This document shows positions 54,158-63,220 of a stretch of DNA of 64,000 nt, piece by piece; the first letter of the stretch is position 1, and every line of letters starts with the position of its first letter. The notes beneath the pieces were generated by a model. It was not told where the DNA came from. It did no database searches and was given only the letters and a program-made list of their open reading frames with translations. The stretch spans positions 186,001-250,000 of the forward strand of contig CAWAXG010000037.1 in the NCBI GenBank assembly GCA_963785755.1, written 5' to 3'. A program made the position numbers and the translations under genes. This DNA comes from JACCXG01 sp963785755. GTDB taxonomy: Bacteria > Acidobacteriota > Vicinamibacteria > Vicinamibacterales > 2-12-FULL-66-21.

Positions 54158-55536
54158 CGCTGCAGATCCTGGTGGTGGATGACGTCCCGGCGATGGCGGA
54201 GCAATACGCCTATGACCTGAAGCGCGTCGGACGCTACAACGCCACGGTTGCGGCCGGTGGCGACGAGGCGCTCGATCTCCTGGCTCGGGAGCCGATCGAT
54301 TGCGTCGTCCTCGACCTCGAGATGCCGGGAACGGATGGTTTCGAGGTTCTGCGGCGGCTGCAGCAGCGCGGCATCGACACGCCGGTCATCGTCTACACGG
54401 GCACCGGCAGCTACGACCGTTGCGTCCAGGCCGTGCGGCTTGGTGCATATGGGTTCGTCGACAAAGCAGAGCCGATCGAGCGCGTCGTTCAGGAGATCGA
54501 GAACGCCGTCACGCGTGGGCGGCTGGTCAGGGAGCTTCGCTCCCTCCAGTCCCGGTTCGACGGTGAGACATCGATCATCGGCAACAGCGCACCGATGCGC
54601 GCGCTGCGGGACGCGATCGCGCGCGTCGCGCCGATTCCGAGTACCGTCCTGGTCGTTGGCGAGAGCGGCACCGGCAAAGAGCTCGTTGCACGCGAGCTGC
54701 ATCGGCTGGGCCCAGGCCGGAAAACGCCCCTCGTCGCCGTCAACAGCGCGGCACTGCCCGAGCAGCTCGTCGAGAGCGAGCTGTTCGGACATGAGCGTGG
54801 CGCCTTCACGGGTGCCGATCGGCTGCGCCGCGGCGCGTTCGAGAACGCCGGCAGCGGGACGCTGTTTCTCGACGAGATTGGCGAGCTGCCGCTGCCGGCG
54901 CAAGCCAAGCTGCTTCGCGTGCTCGAGGAGCGGAAGGTGATGCGAGTCGGCGGCGACCGGGCGATCACGATCGCGGCGCGGGTCGTCGCCGCGACGAACC
55001 GCGATCTCGAGCGCGAAGCCGACGCTCGCCGCTTTCGTCAGGACCTCTTCTATCGGCTGAACGTCCATACCCTCCGCGTCCCGCCCCTGCGCGAGCGCCG
55101 GTCGGACGTGCCGGCGCTGGTCGAGCATCTGCTTCGTTCGATCGCCTCACAACTGCGCGTACGGCCAAAGTCGATCGCGCCCGAAGCCGTCACACTGCTC
55201 GGCGCGTACGACTGGCGAAAGAACAACGTCCGCGAACTGCGCAACTGTCTGGAACGGATGATGATTGCCTCAGACGCCGACGTCATCGGCGCGGCTGACG
55301 TCCCACCGGAGATTCGGGGCGAGGAACGGGACGACGCGGCCGATGCTCCAGCGGCCCCCGGGACCCTCAAGGCGCTCAAGGCGCAGGCCGAACGGCAGAT
55401 TGTTCTCGCCGCGCTCGACAGTCATGACTGGCATGTCACCAGGACTGCCGAGGCGCTCGGACTCGCAGATCACTCCAGCCTCTTGAAGATCATGCGGCGC
55501 CACGGCTTGAGCCGGGGCGCTCAAAGAGACGGGTAA
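54154..55536 (+). CDS. NtrC-family sigma-54-dependent response regulator
   Basis: 460 residues. Receiver domain with ILVVDDVPAMAEQYAYDLKR, phospho-acceptor in DCVVLDLEMPGTDGFEVL near residue 52 and VDKAE. The AAA+ domain has Walker A VVGESGTGKELVARELH, the sigma-54 contact loop GAFTGA near 217, Walker B GTLFLDEIGELP and the arginine-finger region FRQDLFYRLN. The Fis-type HTH is at the end (HDWHVTRTAEALGLADHSSL). It should activate sigma-54 promoters; I found no clear one in the window. Confidence 0.94.
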   Translation: MTLQILVVDDVPAMAEQYAYDLKRVGRYNATVAAGGDEALDLLAREPIDCVVLDLEMPGTDGFEVLRRLQQRGIDTPVIVYTGTGSYDRCVQAVRLGAYGFVDKAEPIERVVQEIENAVTRGRLVRELRSLQSRFDGETSIIGNSAPMRALRDAIARVAPIPSTVLVVGESGTGKELVARELHRLGPGRKTPLVAVNSAALPEQLVESELFGHERGAFTGADRLRRGAFENAGSGTLFLDEIGELPLPAQAKLLRVLEERKVMRVGGDRAITIAARVVAATNRDLEREADARRFRQDLFYRLNVHTLRVPPLRERRSDVPALVEHLLRSIASQLRVRPKSIAPEAVTLLGAYDWRKNNVRELRNCLERMMIASDADVIGAADVPPEIRGEERDDAADAPAAPGTLKALKAQAERQIVLAALDSHDWHVTRTAEALGLADHSSLLKIMRRHGLSRGAQRDG

Positions 55537-55620
55537 ACGCCCAACTCCCAATCTCTACCCCGTGGAATGAATATTCCGAGCATCGCCCGAACCTGGCCGA
55601 CGACTGCGCTACCGCGCTAC

Positions 55621-55706
55621 ACGACGACACGACGGCACGACGGCACGAAGACGCTGGATGTTTCAACAGATCCTTCGTGCCGTCGTGACTTCGTGGCCTT
55701 CGTGCG
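55621..55706. repeat. Short-unit repeats with 14-bp inverted arms
   Basis: ACGACACGACGGCACGACGG on the left faces TTCGTGCCGTCGTGACTTCG on the right. The arms ACGACGGCACGAAG (55637-55650) and CTTCGTGCCGTCGT (55673-55686) are exact reverse complements. It sits in the 378-bp gap after the response regulator, where no gene is evident; it may terminate that operon. Confidence 0.65.
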
Positions 55707-55914
55707 GCGCGAAGCGCAACTCGTATTTTCTGAGCAGTGGAGGGTTGGGAGTTGTGTTCGCCTGGACACGCACGTGGACCGATGGACACGCATGCGGCCT
55801 GGCGCGTTCGCGGCTACCCGATCGACAACTGCGGCTATCACTCGCAGGAACAACGCCTTGCGGGTGATGTCCGAACTCCTGACGGCTGGCAATTCGGTTG
55901 CTCTCTCCCGCCGC

Positions 55915-57930
55915 ATGAGACTCCGAGTTCATTGCCTCGTGATTGGTGTCATTGCTTGTACTTCGTTCGCGCCGGTCGACGTCTCGGCGCAAGCGCCTCG
56001 ACCGTCTGCTGACAGGACGCTCTCTCCATACTTTTTCGTCGACGGCGGCGATCCCACGGTCGATCGCCTGCCGCTGAAGGATACGCGGGTCGACGTCGCG
56101 ATCACCGGCGTGATCGCGGACGTGACCGTCCGGCAGCTGTATGAGAATCGTGGAACGCGGCCTATTCATGCCCGCTACATCTTTCCTGCCTCGACGCGAG
56201 CGGCGGTCTACGGCATGACGATGACCGTGGGCGATGTGCGCATCGTCGCCAGGATCAAGGAGCGCGAGAAAGCAAAGGCCGAATTCGAAACCGCGAAGCG
56301 CCAAGGGAAGAGCGCATCGCTGCTGGAGCAGAGCCGTCCCAACGTCTTCACGATGAATGTCGCCAACGTGCTTCCGGGCGACACGATCGCCGTCGAGCTG
56401 AAGTACACCGAACTGCTCGTGCCGACCGAAGGCGTGTACGAGTTCGTGTACCCGACCGTCGTCGGTCCGCGGTATGCCGAAAAGCGCGAGAGCCAGGCGG
56501 GGCCGGAAGACGCGTTCGTCAAGGCCGCCTATACCCACGAGGACGAGGAGCCACTCAGCGAGTTCCACCTCGCAGGAACAGTCTCGACCGGCATCCCGAT
56601 CCAGGAGATCGCGTCCCCCTCGCATCAGGTGTCGTTCCGCTCAACGGGGCAGGGGCGTGAAGAGATGAGCCTCGCCGACACCGAGCGGCTGTCGGGCAAC
56701 CGCGACTTCATTCTTCGGTATCGACTCGCCGGCGAGACGATCAGCTCGGGTCTTCTGCTCTACCAGGGCCGCGAGGAGAACTTCTTTCTGCTCATGGCGG
56801 AGCCGCCCAGGGCCGTCGCGGCCGACGAGGTGCCGGCCCGCGAGTACATCTTCGTCCTCGACGTCTCGGGATCGATGCATGGTTTTCCGTTGGATACCGC
56901 CAAGAAGCTGATGGGAGACCTCGTCAACGTGCTTCGTCCCTCCGACACGTTCAACGTCGTCGTGTTTGCCGACGGCACTGACACGTTCTCGCGAGCCTCC
57001 GTTCCAGCGACCAATCCGAATCTCTCGAGTGCGCTGCGGTTCATCGGGCGGAAGGACGGCGGTGGCGGGACCAGGCTTCTCGGCGCACTCCAGCGCGCCG
57101 TGTCACTGCCGCGTCAACCAGGGGTATCGCGCAGCATCGTACTCCTGACCGACGGCTACATCGAGGCCGAAGCCGATGTGTTCGACTACGTCCGCAGTCA
57201 GCTCGACGACGCCAATTTCTTCGCGTTCGGCATCGGCAGCAGCGTGAACCGTTTCCTCATCGAAGGCGTAGCCCGTGCGGGCCTCGGGGAGCCGTTCATC
57301 GTCACCGAGAGCGCCGAGGCGGCGGCGGCAGCCGTGAAACTCCGACGCTACATCGACTCACCTGTGCTGACCGGCATCGACGTAACGTTCCCGGGATTCG
57401 ACGTCTACGACGTGGAGCCGCGGAAGGTGCCGGATCTCTTTGCCAGCCGTCCGATCGTCGTCTTCGGAAAGTGGCGAGGCGCTGCCCGCGGGTCCGTCGA
57501 GATCTCGGGCCAGACGGGTCGAGGGCGCTATCAGACGTCGATCGCGGTCGTCCCGCAGAGCTCGGATGCGAGGCAGGCTGCCCTTCGCCATCTCTGGGCA
57601 CGGACACGGATCGCGAATCTGTCCGACTTCGGTTCTTCTGCCCCATCCGAAGCTCGCGTCGCCGAAGTCACGTCATTGGGGCTGACTTATGGACTGCTCA
57701 CGCGGTACACGTCGTTCATTGCCGTGCACGAGATCGTGCGCCGGACCGCGGAGGGTGCCGACGACGTCGACCAGCCGCTGCCACTTCCAGCGGGCGTCTC
57801 GGACCGCGCTGTCGGCGTGACGAGCGGCGTCGAACCAGAGCTCGTGTGGATGTCAGTAATCGTGCTGGCAGTGTTTGGCTGGGCGTGGTTACTGCGCGTG
57901 AAGCGATCGCGCTCAGGAGTCGTCGCGTGA
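55915..57930 (+). CDS. VIT/vWA surface protein with exosortase-type C-terminus
   Basis: 671 residues from ATG 55915 with signal peptide MRLRVHCLVIGVIACTSFAP. The VIT domain (VDVAITGVIADVTVRQLYEN, IFPASTRAAVYGMTMTVGDV) is followed by a vWA domain with MIDAS motif YIFVLDVSGSMHGFPLD near residue 320. The C-terminus has VEPE, a membrane helix LVWMSVIVLAVFGWAWLL and basic RVKRSRS, the three-part layout of exosortase substrates. The stop overlaps the exosortase GTG (GTGA). An earlier start at 55867 is less likely. Confidence 0.88.
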   Translation: MRLRVHCLVIGVIACTSFAPVDVSAQAPRPSADRTLSPYFFVDGGDPTVDRLPLKDTRVDVAITGVIADVTVRQLYENRGTRPIHARYIFPASTRAAVYGMTMTVGDVRIVARIKEREKAKAEFETAKRQGKSASLLEQSRPNVFTMNVANVLPGDTIAVELKYTELLVPTEGVYEFVYPTVVGPRYAEKRESQAGPEDAFVKAAYTHEDEEPLSEFHLAGTVSTGIPIQEIASPSHQVSFRSTGQGREEMSLADTERLSGNRDFILRYRLAGETISSGLLLYQGREENFFLLMAEPPRAVAADEVPAREYIFVLDVSGSMHGFPLDTAKKLMGDLVNVLRPSDTFNVVVFADGTDTFSRASVPATNPNLSSALRFIGRKDGGGGTRLLGALQRAVSLPRQPGVSRSIVLLTDGYIEAEADVFDYVRSQLDDANFFAFGIGSSVNRFLIEGVARAGLGEPFIVTESAEAAAAAVKLRRYIDSPVLTGIDVTFPGFDVYDVEPRKVPDLFASRPIVVFGKWRGAARGSVEISGQTGRGRYQTSIAVVPQSSDARQAALRHLWARTRIANLSDFGSSAPSEARVAEVTSLGLTYGLLTRYTSFIAVHEIVRRTAEGADDVDQPLPLPAGVSDRAVGVTSGVEPELVWMSVIVLAVFGWAWLLRVKRSRSGVVA

Positions 57931-58454
57931 GGACGAAGCTTTTCGTGGTGGCAATCGCGGCGCTGGTCATCTGGGGCATGAAGCGTCACTACGCCGACGG
58001 GCGCGCGGACGACCTCTGGTGGATCCTGAGCCCGACGGCGCGGGTGGTTGGCGTGACGACCGGCACCACGTTCGTGGTGGTGCCCTCGGAAGGATACGTC
58101 TCGCACGAACGTCTGTTCGTCATCGAGAAGTCGTGCGCCGGGATCAACTTCCTGGTCGCCGCCTTCGGCATGCTCGTGTTCGCCTTGCTTCACCGGGTGC
58201 GGGCCGGCGTCTCGGGTCTCTTCGTGCTCGGCGCCAGTCTGCTGGCGAGCTATGGCGCGGCAATCATCGTCAATGCGACGCGCATCACGACCGCCCTGTG
58301 GCTTGCCGAACGTCCGTCGGCGCTGTCGACTTTCAGCCCGGCCCAGGTCCATCGCGTGGAAGGGATCGCGGTGTACTTCACGGGTCTGGTGCTTCTGTAC
58401 GAGCTCGTGCAGTGCGTCGAGCGCAAGACGGTCCCTGCCGGGAGCAGGTCATGA
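57927..58454 (+). CDS. xrtK: Exosortase K-like transpeptidase
   Basis: 175 residues with about five membrane helices. The catalytic Cys is in FVIEKSCAGINFLVAAFGML (residue 70), Arg in IIVNATRITTALWLAE (119) and His in PAQVHRVEGIAVYF (142), the exosortase triad. Short length fits XrtK. Exosortases cleave substrates at a C-terminal PEP-like signal and transfer them to the cell surface. Sandwiched by overlaps between the VIT/vWA gene and a small membrane protein, so the adjacent VIT protein is probably its dedicated substrate. Confidence 0.88.
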   Translation: MRTKLFVVAIAALVIWGMKRHYADGRADDLWWILSPTARVVGVTTGTTFVVVPSEGYVSHERLFVIEKSCAGINFLVAAFGMLVFALLHRVRAGVSGLFVLGASLLASYGAAIIVNATRITTALWLAERPSALSTFSPAQVHRVEGIAVYFTGLVLLYELVQCVERKTVPAGSRS

Positions 58455-58714
58455 CCGGTGCGACACGGCCGTCGCCCGCGCAGGCGCTCCGGCGCGCGGC
58501 TCTGCCGCTGGCGTGGTATTACGCCGTCACGCTCGCGCTTCCCCTCGCGAACGGCGCCGCGCAGTCCGGCACCGCCTTCGTGAATCACGCGCTGGTCGTA
58601 CTCGTCGTCCCACCCGTCCTGATCGTGCTCGCGTCCGCACTCCGCACGGCTGCGGCGGTGTCCGCAAGTGCCTGTCGCCGCGAGTTCCGATCGTTCACCT
58701 CGAAATCGCTTTGA
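58451..58714 (+). CDS. Small membrane protein of the exosortase K operon
   Basis: 87 residues, ATG overlapping the xrtK stop (ATGA). Two membrane helices: ALPLAWYYAVTLALPLANGA and HALVVLVVPPVLIVLASAL. No motif beyond that. Tight coupling to xrtK suggests an accessory role in sorting. Confidence 0.7.
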   Translation: MTGATRPSPAQALRRAALPLAWYYAVTLALPLANGAAQSGTAFVNHALVVLVVPPVLIVLASALRTAAAVSASACRREFRSFTSKSL

Positions 58715-58719
58715 CATCC

Positions 58720-58938
58720 GTGACGAACCGCAACGGCGGTATCGATTTCAGGCAACTCACATCGGCCTTCTGCCAGCTGGCTGTTCTTCAGAGCGCCGGT
58801 GACGCGCAGCTCGCGCGGCTCTATCGCAAGAGCGGGGAGGCCAGGGCACGCGAGATCGAAGCGCGCCTGCTGAAGCTCCTGGCCGCGGCCGACGCCGACC
58901 ACCCGCTCGTCCTCGAACTGCGCAGCCGGCGGTACTGA
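58720..58938 (+). CDS. Small cytosolic protein at the end of the exosortase operon
   Basis: 72 residues if GTG 58720 is used (TTG 58711 is in the same frame). Sequence NGGIDFRQLTSAFCQLAVLQ followed by RLYRKSGEARAREIEARLLK is helical and charged. No recognisable family; five bases after the previous gene. Confidence 0.5.
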   Translation: MTNRNGGIDFRQLTSAFCQLAVLQSAGDAQLARLYRKSGEARAREIEARLLKLLAAADADHPLVLELRSRRY

Positions 58939-58942
58939 CGGA

Positions 58943-59443
58943 TCAGTTCGCTGAAGCCGGCATGACGCGGATCGCTCCTTGGAAACACACATTGCGGGTC
59001 CCGAACGCGCAGGGCGTGATCACTCGAAACGTCGCATGCACCTGCGCGCCGATCAGCCATCCATCGGTGACGACACCGTTGAGCACGGCCGTTCCCGTCT
59101 CGTTGTTCTGAGTGCCTCGGATGAGGGCTGTGAACGAGTGCGTCCCCGATGGGTCCAGAACTTCGTAACGGGCCTCGAGCTGAACAACGACGCCGTTGTC
59201 GAATGCGTTCCTGCTCAGAACCTCTCCGACAAACGTGCCTACCACGTCGCCTCCGGTGACGCCCGCCATGTCGGGAAACGTGGTTATCCATTTCGTGAAC
59301 GTGACTTCAACCGGAGCAGTGGCCCTGGCGCTCTGAGTCTGCGTTGCCGAGCTAATGGTAGAGGTCGACGGTGACATCGGCGACCGTTGCCCTTGACATG
59401 CGGCTCCGAGCACACAGACGCTGAGAATCGTCAAATATCGCAT
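58943..59443 (-). CDS. Secreted lipoprotein of unknown function
   Basis: 166 residues. Lipobox LSVCVLGAACQG, then a Ser/Thr-rich linker and a beta-rich domain (VGTFVGEVLSRNAFDNGVVV, QLEARYEVLDPSGTHSFTAL, GAQVHATFRVITPC). Convergent with the exosortase operon and divergent from the sigma-factor gene. No family recognised. Confidence 0.65.
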   Translation of the reverse strand: MRYLTILSVCVLGAACQGQRSPMSPSTSTISSATQTQSARATAPVEVTFTKWITTFPDMAGVTGGDVVGTFVGEVLSRNAFDNGVVVQLEARYEVLDPSGTHSFTALIRGTQNNETGTAVLNGVVTDGWLIGAQVHATFRVITPCAFGTRNVCFQGAIRVMPASAN

Positions 59444-59573
59444 CGCATCATCCTTTTGAGAGTGGGACCTGGGAACGTGGCGAATTCCCCCTACTCACAG
59501 ACGCGAGAACGTGACGAAAACTTGCTCACCCACACGCTGCGATCGGATAGACTCCGGGCTTACCAAACCGTCA

Positions 59574-60170
59574 ATGAGCCCGAAGCAGAATCAGCATGCG
59601 GACGTGACTGGTCTGTTGCTGGCATGGGGAAGCGGCGACCTGGAGGCGCGTGACCGGCTTCTCGCCGTCGTGTATGAGGAGCTGAGGCGACGCGCGGCAG
59701 CCCATCTTCGCCGCGAGCCGGCCGGCCATACGTTGCAGCCGACCGCACTCGTCCATGAAGCCTATCTGCGCCTCGTCAAACAAGACCGCGCGGCCTGGCA
59801 GAACCGTGCGCAGTTCTTTGGCGTCGCATCGCAGATGATGCGCCGCATCCTCGTCGACCGGGTCCGGGCGAGCAATATGGCAAAGCGATCGGGCCGGTGG
59901 ACGCGGGTGACGCTCGATGATGAGGTGCCACAGTCGCCGCACGGTGAGGTTGACGTGCTGGACCTCGATCGCGCGCTGAGCGAACTCGCGGCGTTCGATG
60001 TGCGGAAAAGCCAGGTCGCCGAGCTGCGCTTTTTTGGTGGCCTGTCGCTCGACGAGATGACCCACGTAATGGGACTCTCCGTCGCCACGCTGGAGCGGGA
60101 ATGGCAGGCAGCGCGCGCGTGGCTCTACGGTCGCCTGACCAGACAGCCTGATAAGCCTCAGTCCGCCTGA
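59574..60170 (+). CDS. ECF-type RNA polymerase sigma factor (X6 family)
   Basis: 198 residues. Region 2 begins DVTGLLLAWGSGDLEARDRL and continues THTLQPTALVHEAYLRLV-like text with FFGVASQMMRRILVDRVRA; region 4 is VAELRFFGGLSLDEMTHVMG with LSVATLEREWQAARAWLYGR. This is the Acidobacteria/Planctomycetes type that usually stands next to a Ser/Thr kinase, as here. No anti-sigma factor gene is adjacent; control by the kinase is an inference. Confidence 0.9.
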   Translation: MSPKQNQHADVTGLLLAWGSGDLEARDRLLAVVYEELRRRAAAHLRREPAGHTLQPTALVHEAYLRLVKQDRAAWQNRAQFFGVASQMMRRILVDRVRASNMAKRSGRWTRVTLDDEVPQSPHGEVDVLDLDRALSELAAFDVRKSQVAELRFFGGLSLDEMTHVMGLSVATLEREWQAARAWLYGRLTRQPDKPQSA

Positions 60171-60289
60171 GCCGTCATGTCGTCGCTCTTTCGCCGTTTT
60201 CGTCGCGAGCTTTGTCCTGGGGCGCGACGCGATGCTCCACGATCCCGACCGGAAGTCTCGGGGACCGAGACACTACTGAAAGCCTCAAC

Positions 60290-63143
60290 ATGACCTCTGA
60301 ACGGTGGCATCAAGTTACCGAGATTTTTCACGCCGCCCGCGCGTGCGATCAAGAGCGCCGCGGTGCATTTGTCGCCGAAGCATGCGGCGGGGACGCACAG
60401 CTTCGGGAAGAAGTCGAGATGATGCTGGCAGGCGACGCTGCCGCGGGTTCCTTTGGCAGAACGCGGCAAGTCCCCTCAACGCCAACGCTCGAGCTCACGT
60501 CGTCGGCCCTCAGCTCTCAAGCGGACGCGATGCCGATTCAGGAAATGGCGCTCCCCCTCGGTACTCGCCTCGGACCCTATGAAATCGTCACCGCGCTCGG
60601 CGCGGGGGGAATGGGGGAGGTGTACCGGGCACACGACAGCCGCCTCAGTCGTGATGTTGCCATCAAGACGCTGCCATCCACGTTCGCCGACAACCCTGAG
60701 CGGCTGAATCGCTTCGCCCGGGAAGCGCGTCTCCTGGCGTCACTCAATCATCCGAACATCGCGGCGATCTACGGGCTGGAAAAATCCGGCGAGATAAACC
60801 ATCTGGTCATGGAACTCGTGGAGGGCGAGATTCTCAGCGGCCCGCTACCGGTCGACAAGGCACTCGATTATGCGGCCCAGGTCGTTGAAGCCCTGGCAGC
60901 CGCTCACGCCAAGGGCATCATTCACCGTGACATCAAGCCAGCCAATGTGAAGGTCACGCCCGAAGGCAGGGTGAAGGTCCTGGACTTCGGATTGGCGAAA
61001 GCAGTCCTGGCGGTTGAAGACAGCCCACCCGTTTCCCAGTTGAACACGATTACCGGACTTGGAACGATGGCGGGGCACATCCTCGGCTCACCTCCGTACA
61101 TGAGCCCGGAGCAGGCGCGCGGCGAAGCTGTCGATGAGCGAACCGATATCTGGGCATTCGGCTGTCTCCTCTATGAACTGATCACCGGGAAACGAGCGTT
61201 TCAGGGCGAGGCGTCTTCCGATACCATCGCTGCCGTCCTCAAGTGCGACCCGGACTGGAACGCTTTGCCCCGCGGAACTCCGGCCAGCATTCGTGAACTG
61301 CTGCGGCGGTGTTTGACGAAGGACCGGGCCAGTCGTCTGCAGCGCATCTCGGACGCCCGGAAAACCCTCGAGGACGCGCGGCGCCGGTCGAGCGCCTGGC
61401 AAGTCGCTGCCATTGCGACAGCCGCACTGGCGGCGCTGGCGATCGGCGCGTCCCTCTTCTCGCGCGGGCCGAGTGGTAGCAGCAACCTTTCTCAGTGGAT
61501 CCAGATCACGAAGCTGCCCGACTCGGTCAGCCAGCCCGCACTATCTCCGGATGGGAGCAAGATCACGTTTGTTCGCGGCCCGGAGACGTTCTTCGGGCCC
61601 GGTCAGGTATACGTCAAGACCTTGCCCGACGGGGAGCCTCTACAACTGACGCACGACAGCTTGATGAAAATGAGTCCGGTCTTTTCGCTGGACGGCGAGC
61701 GAATCAGTTACACAACCGTGGACGACAAGTTCGGTTGGTACAGCTGGCTCGTCTCCGCCGCGGGCGGTGACCCGAAGCGGTGGCTGCCCAATGCCTCTGG
61801 ACTTGTCTGGACTGCTCCAGGGAGCCTGCTGTTTTCGGAGATGGCTCTCGAGAAGATTCCCCATATGGGAATCGTCAGGACCGACGAAAAACGAGTGGGA
61901 AAGCGCGACGTCTATTGGCCCGCGCACGCCGATGGCATGGCGCATCAATCCTACCCGTCACCGGACGGAAATTGGGTGCTCCTCGTGGAGATGGACGAGC
62001 ATCACCTCTGGACGCCATGTCGCCTGGTTCCCATGGACGGCAGTTCGCCTGGCCGGCGGGTCGGACCAACGAGCGGCGCCTGTACGTTTGCCGCGTGGTC
62101 ACCCGACGGCAAATGGATGTATGTCAACTCGGACAATGGCGGGGTGAATCACGTCTGGCGACAGCGGTTCCCTGACGGCACGCCGGAGCAGATCACCTCC
62201 GGGCCCACTTCAGAGCAGGGCATTGCAATGGCGGCGGACGGCCGCTCGTTCATCTCCGCTGTCGCCATCCAGGACATGTCGATATGGCTTCACGACGCGA
62301 GGGGTGAGCGACAGATTTCTCCGCTCGAAGCAGTCGCCGTCAATCCCAAATTCAGCGGTGATGGCAAAAAGCTGTGCTACGCAATCGTCAAAGAGGCCCC
62401 AACACCTTTTGCCAACCGGCCTGGTGAAATCTGGGTCGCGGACCTGGAATCCGGACGTTCCGAGTCCCTCGTGCCCGGCTTTCAGGCATTCGACTATGAC
62501 ATTTCCGCAGATGGTCAGCAGGTTGTGATCGAAGGTGAAGACTCAGAACATCTTCGGCGGCTGTGGGTTGTGCCGCTGGACCGGCGTTCACCCCCAGTGC
62601 AGATTCCGAATGTCGAGGGACGGCAGGCGAGATTCGGTCCGAGCGGGGAGATTTTCTTCCGCCGTAGCGAGGAGCGCTCGAACTTTGCCTACCGCGTCCA
62701 TCCAGATGGGTCGGGACTGCGGAAAGCGGTTGAGCAACCGATCCAAATCCTGCGAGCTGTTTCCAGGGACGGACGATGGATCGTGGGATGGGCGGCGCTT
62801 CCGGGCGGCGAAGGCGCGGGGTTTCAGGCTTTTTCGCTGAACGGCGAGGGCACAGTGATCCTCACCAATGCCATCGATTGGACGTGGTCGCCGCGTGGGG
62901 ACTCCTTTTCTATTTCCCGCGGTCCAGTCGGGGCTGGGCCGCAGCTACATCATTCCGCTGCAAGCCGGTGCGGCGATGCCTGCCCTGCCGGCCGGGGGAC
63001 TTGCTTCGGAGCAGGACATCGCGCAGCTTCCGGGCGCCCGCAGAATCGACGCGCTCATGGCCGTGCCGGGTCCCTCACCTGACGTGTACGCGTTCCATCG
63101 TGGGACCACCCAGCGCAATCTCTACCGGATCCCTGTGCAATAA
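60290..63143 (+). CDS. Ser/Thr protein kinase with TolB/WD40-like propeller, frameshifted at the end
   Basis: About 950 residues. Before the kinase is a helical start (MTSERWHQVTEIFHAARACD), common in Acidobacteria. Kinase motifs: GAGGMGEVYRAHD, VAIKTLP, IIHRDIKPANVKV, VLDFGLAKA, GSPPYMSPEQARGE. One membrane helix (VAAIATAALAALAIGASLF) near residue 395 leads to a periplasmic propeller (QPALSPDGSKITFVRG, FAAWSPDGKWMYVNSDNGGV). One base is off near 62935; the other frame ends GRSYIIPLQAGAAMPALPAG and RNLYRIPVQ. Likely a transmembrane sensor kinase. Confidence 0.92.
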
Positions 63144-63220
63144 GAGGAGCGAAGTCTGTCCCGCTGCAGCCGCGCAGCGGCCAAGGCGGACCCAGACACC
63201 GGACGTAGTAATCTCTGCAC

